The notes below the pieces were generated by a model. It was not told the origin of the DNA and made no database searches. It was given only the letters and a program-made list of their open reading frames with translations. Shown here in pieces: positions 36,362-46,696 of a stretch of 64,000 nucleotides of DNA (positions are counted from its first letter, which is position 1; the number at the start of each line of letters is the position of its first letter). The position numbers and the translations under genes were made by a program. Source of the DNA: Micromonospora craniellae (GTDB taxonomy: Bacteria > Actinomycetota > Actinomycetes > Mycobacteriales > Micromonosporaceae); contig NZ_CP061725.1 in NCBI RefSeq assembly GCF_014764405.1, forward strand, positions 1 through 64,000. Direction: 5' to 3'.

Positions 36362-38047
36362 CCTCGATCCACCGATGAAGGTCGAACCGGCGGGAGCCCG
36401 GGTATAGAAAGTGCCCCCTGAACTGGAAGGATAGGAGTGTTGACGCTTCTATCGGTCGGTTCGAGAGGGCACTTCGCAGGTGAGATTACGCTATGACGCG
36501 CCGGTGGTGCGCGCGACGTTCGACGATCCAAATCTGGTGTCGTGTGCCGGCCTTGTTCCGGTGATGCGTCTGGCCGAGCAGGCCGGTCTGCACGATGCGG
36601 TCGCCGACCGGGTGAGTCTGCCGACGGACAAGGGCGCGAATCCGGCCGGGAAGGTCGCCACGATCGTGGCCGGGATGCTCGCGGGCGCGGACAGCATCGA
36701 TGACCTTGACGTGGCCCGGCACGGCGGGATGCGGTCACTGTTCACCAGCGTGTACGCGCCCTCGACGCTCGGTTCGTTCCTGCGCACGTTCACCCACGGG
36801 CATGTGCGGCAGTTACAGGCCGCCGCCCGCGACACTCTGGTCGGCCTCGCCGCCCGGACACCGCTACTGGCCGGCGCGGACACGCTGTGCTTTGTGGACA
36901 TCGACTCGATGCTGCGCCGTGTCTACGGCAAACAGAAGCAGGGCATCGGGTTCGGTCACGCCAAGGTCGGCGGCTACAACGTCTGGTTGCGCGGCTACAA
37001 CCCCCTCGTGGCGACGTTGTCCACCCCGCTGACGGCGCCGGTCGTCGCTACCACGAGGCTGCGTTCGGGTAACACCGGCTCCAGCAAGGGCGCTGCCAGC
37101 ATGATCGCCGAGACGATCACCACCGCCCGTGCCTGCGGCGCGACCGGCGAGATCGTGGTGCGGGCCGACTCCGCGTTCTACGCCAAGGCGGTCATCGGCA
37201 CCTGCCGGCGCCACCAGGTGCGGTTCTCGGTCACCACCCGCATCGACACCAAGATCCGCGCCGCCTGCGACAGCATCGGCGATGACCAGTGGATCAACAT
37301 CCGTTACCCGCAGGCCGTCTGGGACGACGACGAGCAGCGGTGGATCTCCGACGCGCAGATCGCCGAGACCACCTACACCGCCTTCGCCGGCACCCGGCAC
37401 GCCGTCACCGCCCGGCTGATCGTGCGCCGCATCCGCCGCGACGACCCTACCCAGGCCCCGGGCCAGGAAGAACTCCTACCGAACTACCGATATCACGCGG
37501 TGTTCACCGACAGCCCGTTCACCCTCGTGCAGGCCGAAGCCCAGCACCGGCAGCACGCGGTCATCGAGCAGATCAACGCCGACCTGATCGCCGGCCCTCT
37601 CACGCACCTGCCGTCCGGCCGGTTCAACGCCAACGCCGCCTGGCTGACCTGCGCCGGCATCGCCCACAACCTCACCCGGGCCGCCGGTCACCTCGCCGCC
37701 GGCGCCTGGACGACCGCCCGGACCACCACGATCCGGACCCGGATCGTCACCGTCGCCGCCCGCCTCGCGCACCGGGCCCGCACCATCCACCTGCACCTAC
37801 CCGAGCACTGGCCCTGGCAACCCGCGTTCGAGAATCTGTTCACCGCCATCCGTACCGCACCCGACTGACCGCCGCATACCGACCGGAACCAGGCGGCCCG
37901 ACCACAAGCCACGAACCCCACCCCACTCCAGCACAACCTGCCCAGAGCAAGCCGACCACGTAATCGGCAATTCCGCCGTACCCCAAAACCACCCGATATC
38001 AGAGCTATTCAAACGCGACCATCACGAACCGCGTCGGTGGATCGAGG
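36362..38047 (+). mobile_element. IS1380-family element H
   Basis: Ends CCTCGATCCACCGA and TCGGTGGATCGAGG. The left side abuts the truncated 5' part of intron copy 3; the right side abuts the 3' end of intron copy 4. There is no matching duplication (TGAG and CTGC), so the arrangement is recombinational or one intron inserted next to the element. Confidence 0.87.
36480..37868 (+). CDS. IS1380-family transposase (element H)
   Basis: A 462-residue transposase related to that of element I. It has the helical N-terminal region (LVSCAGLVPVMRLAEQAGL), the first Asp in LCFVDIDSMLRRVYGKQKQG, the second in VVRADSAFYAKAVI, and a C-terminal IAHNLTRAAGHLA helix. Intact, GTG start. Confidence 0.9.
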   Translation: MRLRYDAPVVRATFDDPNLVSCAGLVPVMRLAEQAGLHDAVADRVSLPTDKGANPAGKVATIVAGMLAGADSIDDLDVARHGGMRSLFTSVYAPSTLGSFLRTFTHGHVRQLQAAARDTLVGLAARTPLLAGADTLCFVDIDSMLRRVYGKQKQGIGFGHAKVGGYNVWLRGYNPLVATLSTPLTAPVVATTRLRSGNTGSSKGAASMIAETITTARACGATGEIVVRADSAFYAKAVIGTCRRHQVRFSVTTRIDTKIRAACDSIGDDQWINIRYPQAVWDDDEQRWISDAQIAETTYTAFAGTRHAVTARLIVRRIRRDDPTQAPGQEELLPNYRYHAVFTDSPFTLVQAEAQHRQHAVIEQINADLIAGPLTHLPSGRFNANAAWLTCAGIAHNLTRAAGHLAAGAWTTARTTTIRTRIVTVAARLAHRARTIHLHLPEHWPWQPAFENLFTAIRTAPD

Positions 38048-38925
38048 CTGCCGGGTAGACGGCGGGAGTTTCACCCGCCGTCCCCCACAGATCCGGACGT
38101 GAACCTCTCGACTCATCCGGCTCGTGCCGTTCGGTTGTCAGGTCGTGTACCGCATCGCCCAGTGCGCGAACAGGTCGGGCGACCGTTGCCGGACGTCTCG
38201 TAGCCATACTCGAGCTCTGTCGTCGCTGCGTTTGAGTCGCTTGTACTTCCACTTCGCCCAGCGCATCAGATGACGATCGATGCGCTTGCCGATCGGGTAG
38301 ACCGCGCTCGGGTAAAACACGGTGAAGTAGTTCAACCAGCCCCGAAGGACAGGGTTGACCTCTACGGCGAGGTCTGCCAGGTTGCCGGTCGTGCGTCGAT
38401 GTAGCCGCCAGGACGCGACCTTGCGGCTCATATCGGTCAGCTTCCCCGGGGCAACCGCGGGTAGGAACCCGGTCCGGGCCCTTCCGCGGATCTTGTCCCA
38501 TGCCTTCCGGGGACGAAACGCGTACCCGCAGAACGTGAACGTCACCAGCTCGTAGTCGAGACGGCGCCGGTCGTCTTTGCAGTACACGATGCGCGTCTTG
38601 TCGGGGTGCAACTGCAACCCGATGTCCGCGAACCGACGATCGATCGCCTGACGCACCTGTTGCGCCTGACGTTCGGTCACGCAGTGGACCACCACATCGT
38701 CTGCGAACCGCTCGAACCCGACCCCGGGAAACTCACGGCCCATCCAGGTGTCGAAGCCGTAGTGCAGAAAAATGTTGGCGATCAACGGGGAGATCGGACC
38801 ACCCTGCGGTGTCCCCTTGTTCCGATGGGTCAGGGTCCCGTCGGGCATCAGAATCGGCGCTCTCAACCAGCGCTCCACATACAGCATGACCCACGGGTGA
38901 GTCGTGTGACGCGCCACCGCCTTGA

Positions 38926-40423
38926 GTACGTATTCAGCTTGAGGTGAGTGGGGGGCCGGTTGTCCACTCTGGTCGATCGGCTGACATGATCATGGGGTGT
39001 CGTCCGTCCCGCAGGTCCCGCTCTCGTACGAGGATCTGGTCGCGATGCTGGTTGAGCTGCGGGAACGGGTTGATCGGTTGGAAGCCGAGAACGCTGAACT
39101 GAAACGCCGGTTGGGGATGAACTCCTCGAACTCGTCGAAGCCTCCCTCGTCGGACGGTCCGGGCCGTCCGGCCCGGCAGCCGGGTAAAGGCAGTGGGCGG
39201 CGGCGGGGCAAGCAGCCGGGAGCGCCGGGATGGACCCTCGAACTGGTCGCGGATCCGGATGAGGTCATCGAGCACCGGCCACAGCGGTGTGGCCATCCGG
39301 GTTGTGGGGCTCCGCTGGGTGATGGGCGTGAGTACGGGCGGCAGCGCCGGCAGGTGATCGAGCTGCCCGAGCGGCGGTCGGTGGTCGTTGAGCACCAACT
39401 GGTCGCGGTTGAGTGCGGCGGGTGCGGGCAGGTCAGCGAGCCGGTGGCACCCGGCGGGGTGTCCGGGCGGGTGCAGTACGGCGTCGGTGTCAAGGCCGCC
39501 GTCGTCTACGCGCGGGCCGTCCAGTTCCTGCCCTTCGCCCGGGCCGCCGCGCTGTTGGGTGATCTGCTCGGGGTGCGGGTGTCGACCGGGTTCGTGCACC
39601 AGGTGGTCGGTGAGGCGGCCCGCAGGCTCGGGCCGTTCGTGTCCCGCACGGCCGCGTTGCTGCACGTCCAGCAGGTGCTGCACGCCGATGAGACCCCGGC
39701 AAGGGTCGACGGCGGCTTCAAGTACGTGCACGTGGCCTGCACCCCTGAGCTGACCTTGTTCCACGTCGGCGGCCGCAGCAAGGCCGACATCGACGCCGGG
39801 AAGGTCCTGCCCGGGTTCACCGGCACCCTCGTGCGTGACGGCTACGCCGCCTACCGCCACCTGGCCGACGCCGATCACGCCTGGTGCGGAGCACATCTGA
39901 TCCGCGATCTGCGCGGCGTGCACGAGTCCGACCCGGCCGGCCAGCAGTGGGCCGAGGTGATGGCGCAAACCCTGCTGATGGCCAAGAAGATGACCGAGCA
40001 GGCCGTCACCGCGGGCCGGGACGCACTGTCAGCCGACGAGATCAGTCACATCCGTGCCTGTTACGCCGGGGCCCTCGCTTACGGCCGCCAGCAGAACCCG
40101 CCCGATCGTGACGGCAAGCCGTCACGAGCCGGCACGCTGGTCGAACGCTTCACCGCCCACCGCGACATGATCCTACGGTTCACCGTCGATCTGGCCGTGC
40201 CCTTCACCAACAACCAGGCCGAACGCGATCTCCGCCCGGTCAAACTCCAACAGAAGATCTCCGCGACCTGGCGCACCCTGCAAGGCCTGGCCGACTTCGC
40301 CACCCTACGGTCCTACCTGTCCACCGCCACCAAACACGGCAAAGACGCCCTCGACGTGCTCGAACAACTCTTCACCACCGGACCATGGCTACCGGAACCG
40401 GCAATATCAAGCTGAATACGTAC
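38926..40423 (+). mobile_element. IS66-family element, copy B
   Basis: Same 1,498-bp element as copy A, with target duplication CGCCTTGA (38918-38925 and 40424-40431). It sits in the maturase gene of intron copy 4, within a few bases of the site that IS1380 X1 uses in intron copy 1. Confidence 0.95.
38997..40415 (+). CDS. IS66-family transposase (copy B)
   Basis: Same 472 residues as copy A, GTG start, all DDE motifs present. Confidence 0.94.
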   Translation: MSSVPQVPLSYEDLVAMLVELRERVDRLEAENAELKRRLGMNSSNSSKPPSSDGPGRPARQPGKGSGRRRGKQPGAPGWTLELVADPDEVIEHRPQRCGHPGCGAPLGDGREYGRQRRQVIELPERRSVVVEHQLVAVECGGCGQVSEPVAPGGVSGRVQYGVGVKAAVVYARAVQFLPFARAAALLGDLLGVRVSTGFVHQVVGEAARRLGPFVSRTAALLHVQQVLHADETPARVDGGFKYVHVACTPELTLFHVGGRSKADIDAGKVLPGFTGTLVRDGYAAYRHLADADHAWCGAHLIRDLRGVHESDPAGQQWAEVMAQTLLMAKKMTEQAVTAGRDALSADEISHIRACYAGALAYGRQQNPPDRDGKPSRAGTLVERFTAHRDMILRFTVDLAVPFTNNQAERDLRPVKLQQKISATWRTLQGLADFATLRSYLSTATKHGKDALDVLEQLFTTGPWLPEPAISS

Positions 40424-41161
40424 CGCCTTGAGCATCAAATCCCACCGCACGGAGTCGAAAAAGGCCTTGACGTCCAAATCGACGACCCAGTCCTTCTTGA
40501 AACACCGCTGCCGACACACCCGAATCGCATCAATCGGGGACCGTCCGGGACGATATCCGTAGGAGTCGTCGTGGAACACCTTCTCCACCTCCGGCTCCAA
40601 CACCAGCACCGCCACCGTCTGCGCCACCCGGTCGACCACATTGGGAATGCCCAGAATCCTGACCCCACCCTTCTTCGGGATCTCCACCGCCCGGACCGGG
40701 CCGGGGAAATAGCTGCCCGACGACATACGGTTCCACAGCCGGTAGAGGTTGTCAGCCAACCTCGTTTCGAACTGTTCGATCGTCACTCCGTCGGCCCCGG
40801 CCGCTCCGCCATTACCTTTCACCTTCAACCACGCGGCCCAGATCAGCCGCTTTGGGATATCGTGCGACTTGCCTGTCAACCCTGGCTGACTCACGCGGTT
40901 CCTCCCTCACGGTTGACCGCACAAACCAGCCTGAACGACCCCGCCCCTTCGCTCCCCAACCCACTGCGATACGCAGGCGGTTCACAGCTACTACGGGCGA
41001 GTCCGCCAGCGGCCCCGCATCGGTACTCTGCTCCTCGCGGTCTCCTCCGCTTGGAGTCCTCCCTCTCGCCGCCGGTCAACCGACGGACAGTATCGGGGTC
41101 CGCCTTCACACGTTCCGTATGAGAGCCTGGACCGGGCTCATGCTGCCTATATGCCGGACAC

Positions 41162-41277
41162 CACCTGGGCAGTAAGCGGATATCCCCCAGGCTCATCCCG
41201 AGACTCACCTCCGGCCTCGGTTCTGATGTCGTCTGACTGAGTTTCGACACGTCAACGACAGAGAACTCGACGTTCAT
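41162..41277 (-). pseudogene. Small hypothetical gene interrupted by the intron
   Basis: The frame starts at an ATG (MNVEFSVVDVSKLSQTTSE) and runs about 38 residues before the intron's 5' end at about 41161. The distal part is not found in the window, because the 3' side of the intron meets an IS element. Its start overlaps the stop of the upstream gene, so the two were translated together. Confidence 0.5.
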
Positions 41278-41492
41278 CGCTCATCTTCCCGGTCCATACC
41301 TGACGCGATCACAGTCACGCCTTCTCCAACGACGCTCAGGACGACGGTCTTCAGCCAACGCCCCTCGTGGTGGTTTGAAGCCTGCTTCCGCAAGCCGGCT
41401 CCGGAGGGCCAAACAACCTCCATCTCCCATACAGCACCGCAGTCCACGAGACCGTCATCAATCTTTGCCTCGCTTTCCACGTTCGTGTTCAC
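41274..41492 (-). CDS. Small hypothetical protein
   Basis: 72 residues (GAVWEMEVVWPSGAGLRKQA), overlapping the next gene by four bases (ATGA). It looks like a short beta-rich domain. I do not recognise it. It may itself be a remnant, since the DNA upstream leads into an IS5-like element. Confidence 0.5.
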   Translation of the reverse strand: MNTNVESEAKIDDGLVDCGAVWEMEVVWPSGAGLRKQASNHHEGRWLKTVVLSVVGEGVTVIASGMDREDER

Positions 41493-41633
41493 AAGAGCTG
41501 ATCTCAGCGACGCGAATGTGTTGATTGGTGCGACACGGGCGAAACTGTTGAGATCGGACGGTGCTGGAAGAGGACGCGGAGTCCTCGGTAGGTAGTTCTC
41601 ACCACAAGATCACCTACACCATGAGGACTCCGC

Positions 41634-42476
41634 GTGATCGCCTATCGTGCCATGATCGATGTCCCCAGGGAACTCGTGCAGTACCTCGGCCGGCTGCTGG
41701 CCGCCGAACGCCGAGCCCGCGGAACCCGGCGTGACACCCGCGCCCTGACCTGCTTCCACCAGGCACTTCTCGTGCTCATCTGGTTCCGCAAAGCCGAGGA
41801 CCTGACCCTGCTGGCCGCCGGATTCGGGATCTCCCGGGCCACCGCCTACCGCTACCGCGACGAGGGCGTAGCCGTACTCGCCGCCCAGGCGACCGACCTG
41901 CACACCGCTCTGCGTCGGGCCGCCGCCGACGGCTGGCCGTACGTGATCCTCGACGGCAAACTGTTCGACTGCGACCGGCTCACCGAGACCACCCTGTCCG
42001 TCAAGGGCGAGACCATCGACGCCTGGTATTCGGGAAAGCACCGCGACTTCGGCGCGAACATCCAAGCCGTCATGCGCCCGGACGGGCTACCGATCTGGAC
42101 ATCGGCGGCGATGCCCGGGCATCTACACGACACCAGCTGCGCCCGCGAACTCGGCGTCACCGCCGCCCTGAACTGGTCCGCCGCCGAACTCGACCTGCCC
42201 GCCCTGGCCGACTCCGGCTACGAAAGCACAGGCCACGGCATCAAGACCCCGATCAAGCAGCCCACCGACGGCAGCCGCCTCGCACCCGACAACCGCGCCT
42301 ACAACCAGCTGCTCCGCGGCCTGCGATGGCAAGGCGAACGCGGCTTCGCCATCCTGATCGGACGCTGGAAGACGCTCCGCCACACGAACATCAGCCCACG
42401 CCGAATCGGCGACATCGTCGCCGCCGCATTACACCTGACCCACTTCGAATACAAATACCTATCCGAATCTTGTTGA
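41634..42476 (+). CDS. IS5-like transposase (element M)
   Basis: A 280-residue single-frame transposase: an N-terminal helix-turn-helix (GFGISRATAYRYRDEGVAVL), then VILDGKLFDCDRLTE with the first Asp, HRDFGANIQAVMRPDGLP, DSGYESTGHGIKTP with the second Asp and the terminal RGLRWQGERGFAILIGRWKTL. The catalytic residues appear present. Terminal repeats could not be fixed; TGTTGAGAT occurs in direct orientation on both sides (near 41551 and 42468) and may mark the flanks. Confidence 0.82.
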   Translation: MIAYRAMIDVPRELVQYLGRLLAAERRARGTRRDTRALTCFHQALLVLIWFRKAEDLTLLAAGFGISRATAYRYRDEGVAVLAAQATDLHTALRRAAADGWPYVILDGKLFDCDRLTETTLSVKGETIDAWYSGKHRDFGANIQAVMRPDGLPIWTSAAMPGHLHDTSCARELGVTAALNWSAAELDLPALADSGYESTGHGIKTPIKQPTDGSRLAPDNRAYNQLLRGLRWQGERGFAILIGRWKTLRHTNISPRRIGDIVAAALHLTHFEYKYLSESC

Positions 42477-42879
42477 GATAACTTCAATAGCCCATGTTTC
42501 CATTTGAGCCGCTTCTGGACTAATCGCACTGAATTCCCCTTTCGTTGTGCCTGCCTGCCACAACGGTCCCGAGGGCCGTGGCGGCGGGAATATGACTGAT
42601 GTGAATGTAGTCAGAGTCGGCCAACCCTCGCTGTCCCCGCTCCTCCGCTGTCTCCCTATATGAGACGGGAGGCGTGGACGGATTGGTCGGACTTGACTCA
42701 CCGTAAAGATGATCGATAAGAATGTCCGCCTTGGGTGACAATTCGCCCACACCCCGTCAACGCCACCGGCTCTATGGATTTTGACATGTTTTGATGAATC
42801 TTCCATCTCGTGAGAACGGTGCCAATCGCGCGATGCGCGTGCCGCCACGACACCCTTCGGAGGATCGGAGGGGGCCGAG
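42477..42879. other. Stretch with no confident gene
   Basis: A minus-strand frame at 42520-42750 (LSPKADILIDHLYGESSPTN) has a protein-like composition and may be the tail of a disrupted gene. No domain or partner is recognised. Confidence 0.35.
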
Positions 42880-43272
42880 GTGCGGCGGGTGGGGTTGGGA
42901 TGTCAAGCTGTGAGGGTGACGCGGCGTGTCGCTGGGCAGCAGGCATCCAGGGCGGGACGGGCTGTGCCTGACCCCAGACGTTGGCGCGCGATTGAACAGC
43001 GGTGCCGCAAGCTGGCCGAAGGGCTGGGCCGGGACCTGGCTCACCCGGACCCGGACGCGCCGCCGGGCACTCTGAGTGACTTCGCGGCCGGCGCCATCGT
43101 TCACGTTCGGTGGGCGTCCGCGATTGACGCGCAGATCGCGTTTGACCAGGCACCATCCTTGATCGCGTTCGGGACCGAGTACCAGCGGTTCCAGGGGCGC
43201 GGCGGCGTGGTGCTGGTATCCGCACAACGGTTTAAGGCACCTATCCAGTTACGCTGCCAGGAGGCCCGGTAG
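42880..43272 (+). pseudogene. Hypothetical protein ending at an IS66 terminal repeat
   Basis: A GTG start at 42880 follows GGAGGGGG. About 118 native residues are encoded (WRAIEQRCRKLAEGLGRDLA, then APSLIAFGTEYQRFQGRG). At 43236 the sequence enters GCACCTATCCAGTTAC, identical to the right end of IS66 element E, and the last dozen residues come from beyond it. The gene is probably cut by a deleted IS66 insertion. The family is not recognised. Confidence 0.5.
43237..43252. repeat. Solitary IS66 element-E terminal repeat
   Basis: The 16 bases GCACCTATCCAGTTAC match the right end of IS66 element E (31921-31936). No other element-E sequence surrounds it, so it is a leftover end. Confidence 0.55.
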
Positions 43273-43441
43273 CAGGCTGGCGGCTTGGTCTGGAAACGGG
43301 TCGGGTCGGAGCCCAGCGTCGAAGGCCCTGTTGGGGGAGCAAATCAGCGGTCCGTAGCGGAGAGCGAAGCCTGCCGCGTCGTTAGACATTGAGGGAGAGC
43401 CGAGCCGGGCGGTTCACGGTGAAGGCCATGGAAGCGGTGAA

Positions 43442-44961
43442 GTGACTAGTCAGGTGGTCGCTGTGGCGGTGGGTAGCCAGGGGCGGCCGGTGACGAGTTC
43501 GGTAAGGGCGCTCATGATGTTGCGGCCGTGCGCGGTGGCGGTGGCGAGGTAGGAGCGGATCAGCGCGAATTGCTGGGCTCCGTCGAGGGTGCGTAAGCTC
43601 CCGGATACTTTCTGCCGGATTTTGACCATGCGGATCTGCTGTTCGGCGGTGTTGTTGTCGAACGGGGACCGCAGGTCGACTGCGAACCGCAGGTAGTCGT
43701 CGATGCGGTCGCGCATCCGGCGGCCGAGGGCGGTCAGTTTCCGGCCGGTCTTGGACTTCTCATGCTGGTGGTCCTTGACCGCGGCCAGGGCGGCCTGGCG
43801 GAACAGGCCGGTCTGCTCGGCCAGCAGGTCCGGGTTGATGCCGGGCGCCGCGCGGGCGCGGGCGGTGTCCGCGGCGGTCTTGAGGCGCAGGAGCGCGTCG
43901 GCTGCCTGACCGGGCCACACTTGCTGGGGTGCCAGCTCGGCGGCCGCGGTCAGTTCCCGCAGCAGATGCGCGCAGCACAACTGGTGGGCGGTCGGGGTGT
44001 AGGTGTCGTACGGGGCCCAGGCGTCATGCACGGCGACCCCGGTCATCGAGGCCATCACCTGCCCAGCGTCGATCCCGGCCCGGCCGCGTTTCGGGTGCGC
44101 CCCGACGAGGGTGTGCTTCCCGGTGGTGGCCACATGCGCCCAGTGCAGTTTGCCGGCGACACGCAGCCCGGACTCGTCGACATGCACCACCGGCGAGACC
44201 GTCAACGCGTCACGGACCTGATCCACGAACTCCGAATCGGTCAGAGCATCCCCGGCGCGTGCGTGCGCGGCGACCGCGCCGGCCGACATCGGCGCCCCGA
44301 ACAGATCGGCCATCGCCTGCGCGGTCCGCGCCTGCGCCCCGAACAACGCCTGCTGCAGATACACCGCCGCGGCCTGAGCCCTCGGCCCGTACTGCACCGG
44401 GGCGTCCACCCCGTCCGGGGCCTGACCAGCGGTGACATGCCCGCACCCGCACCGGCGCGACACGAGCCGATGCTCGATCACCCGCACACCGATGTCCGGC
44501 AGGTCGAACACCTGCCGCACGGCGACCCCGGCCACCGCGGCACCGGTCAGATCCTCACCACACCCGCCACAACCGGCCGGTTCGTGCTCCACCCGCTCAT
44601 GCGGGTCATCCACCTGCCGCAACGTGCGCCCCTGATGGCCAGGCTGCCCGCCAGCCCGCCGACCCGACCGTGTCCGCAACGACTTCGGCGCCGGTTTGGC
44701 CAGCCCGTCTGACGACGGCGGCCGTGACGAGTTCGACGAGTCCATCCCCAACCGGGCCCGCAGATCCGCATTCTCCGCCCGCAGCACCGCGTTCTCCCGC
44801 CGCAACTCGGCGTTGTCCCGCTCCAACTCAACGATCCGGGCCTCCAGCCGGGCAAGCCACTCAAGCAGCTCCACGATGGACAGCGTCCCGGACACCCCAC
44901 CATGATCCATCCGGAACGGCCCAGGTCAAGCCAACCCGCCGAACAGCACCTGATCAGTCAC
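43442..44961 (-). mobile_element. IS66-family element G (fourth type)
   Basis: Imperfect inverted repeats GTGACTAGTCAGGTG and GTGACTGATCAGGTG bound 1,520 bp. The 8-bp flanks (GCGGTGAA, CATTCCGG) do not match. The right flank is the middle of a DUF5753 gene whose first part is missing, so DNA beside the IS was deleted. Confidence 0.87.
43450..44910 (-). CDS. IS66-family transposase (element G)
   Basis: A 486-residue IS66 transposase with the coiled coil LEARIVELERDNAELRREN, linker SSNSSRPPSSDG, Cys finger (CGGCGEDL), DDE core VVHVDESGLRVAG and VAVHDAWAPYD, and the terminal FDNNTAEQQIRMVK. Intact. It differs from the other three IS66 types here. Confidence 0.92.
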   Translation of the reverse strand: MDHGGVSGTLSIVELLEWLARLEARIVELERDNAELRRENAVLRAENADLRARLGMDSSNSSRPPSSDGLAKPAPKSLRTRSGRRAGGQPGHQGRTLRQVDDPHERVEHEPAGCGGCGEDLTGAAVAGVAVRQVFDLPDIGVRVIEHRLVSRRCGCGHVTAGQAPDGVDAPVQYGPRAQAAAVYLQQALFGAQARTAQAMADLFGAPMSAGAVAAHARAGDALTDSEFVDQVRDALTVSPVVHVDESGLRVAGKLHWAHVATTGKHTLVGAHPKRGRAGIDAGQVMASMTGVAVHDAWAPYDTYTPTAHQLCCAHLLRELTAAAELAPQQVWPGQAADALLRLKTAADTARARAAPGINPDLLAEQTGLFRQAALAAVKDHQHEKSKTGRKLTALGRRMRDRIDDYLRFAVDLRSPFDNNTAEQQIRMVKIRQKVSGSLRTLDGAQQFALIRSYLATATAHGRNIMSALTELVTGRPWLPTATATT

Positions 44962-45198
44962 CATTCCGGGTCTTCTACAGACACCACCGTACGCTCGCAG
45001 TAGGATCGAGGAAGGTGTACGACTTCACGGCGCCGATCCCGCTGAGGTGGAGTCGGCCACGGCTCGTCGAATGTCTCGACAGCAAGTGTTGTGCGACCCT
45101 TCGAAGACGTTTGAGTTCGTCATCACAGAGGCGTCTCTCCGGCTCCTGTTGTGTTCGCCACGGGACATGCTTGCGCAACTCAATCGGCTCCTCAACAT

Positions 45199-46696
45199 GT
45201 ACGTATTCAGCTTGAGGTGAGTGGGGGGCCGGTTGTCCACTCTGGTCGATCGGCTGACATGATCATGGGGTGTCGTCCGTCCCGCAGGTCCCGCTCTCGT
45301 ACGAGGATCTGGTCGCGATGCTGGTTGAGCTGCGGGAACGGGTTGATCGGTTGGAAGCCGAGAACGCTGAACTGAAACGCCGGTTGGGGATGAACTCCTC
45401 GAACTCGTCGAAGCCTCCCTCGTCGGACGGTCCGGGCCGTCCGGCCCGGCAGCCGGGTAAAGGCAGTGGGCGGCGGCGGGGCAAGCAGCCGGGAGCGCCG
45501 GGATGGACCCTCGAACTGGTCGCGGATCCGGATGAGGTCATCGAGCACCGGCCACAGCGGTGTGGCCATCCGGGTTGTGGGGCTCCGCTGGGTGATGGGC
45601 GTGAGTACGGGCGGCAGCGCCGGCAGGTGATCGAGCTGCCCGAGCGGCGGTCGGTGGTCGTTGAGCACCAACTGGTCGCGGTTGAGTGCGGCGGGTGCGG
45701 GCAGGTCAGCGAGCCGGTGGCACCCGGCGGGGTGTCCGGGCGGGTGCAGTACGGCGTCGGTGTCAAGGCCGCCGTCGTCTACGCGCGGGCCGTCCAGTTC
45801 CTGCCCTTCGCCCGGGCCGCCGCGCTGTTGGGTGATCTGCTCGGGGTGCGGGTGTCGACCGGGTTCGTGCACCAGGTGGTCGGTGAGGCGGCCCGCAGGC
45901 TCGGGCCGTTCGTGTCCCGCACGGCCGCGTTGCTGCACGTCCAGCAGGTGCTGCACGCCGATGAGACCCCGGCAAGGGTCGACGGCGGCTTCAAGTACGT
46001 GCACGTGGCCTGCACCCCTGAGCTGACCTTGTTCCACGTCGGCGGCCGCAGCAAGGCCGACATCGACGCCGGGAAGGTCCTGCCCGGGTTCACCGGCACC
46101 CTCGTGCGTGACGGCTACGCCGCCTACCGCCACCTGGCCGACGCCGATCACGCCTGGTGCGGAGCACATCTGATCCGCGATCTGCGCGGCGTGCACGAGT
46201 CCGACCCGGCCGGCCAGCAGTGGGCCGAGGTGATGGCGCAAACCCTGCTGATGGCCAAGAAGATGACCGAGCAGGCCGTCACCGCGGGCCGGGACGCACT
46301 GTCAGCCGACGAGATCAGTCACATCCGTGCCTGTTACGCCGGGGCCCTCGCTTACGGCCGCCAGCAGAACCCGCCCGATCGTGACGGCAAGCCGTCACGA
46401 GCCGGCACGCTGGTCGAACGCTTCACCGCCCACCGCGACATGATCCTACGGTTCACCGTCGATCTGGCCGTGCCCTTCACCAACAACCAGGCCGAACGCG
46501 ATCTCCGCCCGGTCAAACTCCAACAGAAGATCTCCGCGACCTGGCGCACCCTGCAAGGCCTGGCCGACTTCGCCACCCTACGGTCCTACCTGTCCACCGC
46601 CACCAAACACGGCAAAGACGCCCTCGACGTGCTCGAACAACTCTTCACCACCGGACCATGGCTACCGGAACCGGCAATATCAAGCTGAATACGTAC
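45199..46696 (+). mobile_element. IS66-family element, copy C
   Basis: 1,498 bp with target duplication CTCAACAT (45191-45198 and 46697-46704), inside the DUF5753 gene. Confidence 0.95.
45270..46688 (+). CDS. IS66-family transposase (copy C)
   Basis: Intact 472 residues, same protein as copies A, B and D. Confidence 0.94.
   Translation: MSSVPQVPLSYEDLVAMLVELRERVDRLEAENAELKRRLGMNSSNSSKPPSSDGPGRPARQPGKGSGRRRGKQPGAPGWTLELVADPDEVIEHRPQRCGHPGCGAPLGDGREYGRQRRQVIELPERRSVVVEHQLVAVECGGCGQVSEPVAPGGVSGRVQYGVGVKAAVVYARAVQFLPFARAAALLGDLLGVRVSTGFVHQVVGEAARRLGPFVSRTAALLHVQQVLHADETPARVDGGFKYVHVACTPELTLFHVGGRSKADIDAGKVLPGFTGTLVRDGYAAYRHLADADHAWCGAHLIRDLRGVHESDPAGQQWAEVMAQTLLMAKKMTEQAVTAGRDALSADEISHIRACYAGALAYGRQQNPPDRDGKPSRAGTLVERFTAHRDMILRFTVDLAVPFTNNQAERDLRPVKLQQKISATWRTLQGLADFATLRSYLSTATKHGKDALDVLEQLFTTGPWLPEPAISS

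Larger units (their letters stand above)
38138..40894 (-). pseudogene. ltrA: Group II intron reverse transcriptase split by IS66 copy B
   Basis: Residues 1-~156 are at 40424-40894 and the rest at 38138-38925. The break is in DLMLKAVARHTTH, with the 8-bp duplication CGCCTTGA on both sides of the IS. Removing the IS plus one duplication restores an uninterrupted 416-residue protein. Confidence 0.9.
38049..41161 (-). mobile_element. Group II intron, copy 4, interrupted by IS66 copy B
   Basis: The only copy with a preserved 5' region. Its 5' end on the minus strand is probably the GTGTCC around 41161, reading in from a small open frame that starts at 41277. About 250 bases of domain I precede the maturase start at 40894. 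The 3' end at 38049 touches IS1380 H. IS66 copy B lies in the maturase gene. Without it the intron is about 1.6 kb. The exact 5' boundary is an estimate. Confidence 0.78.
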
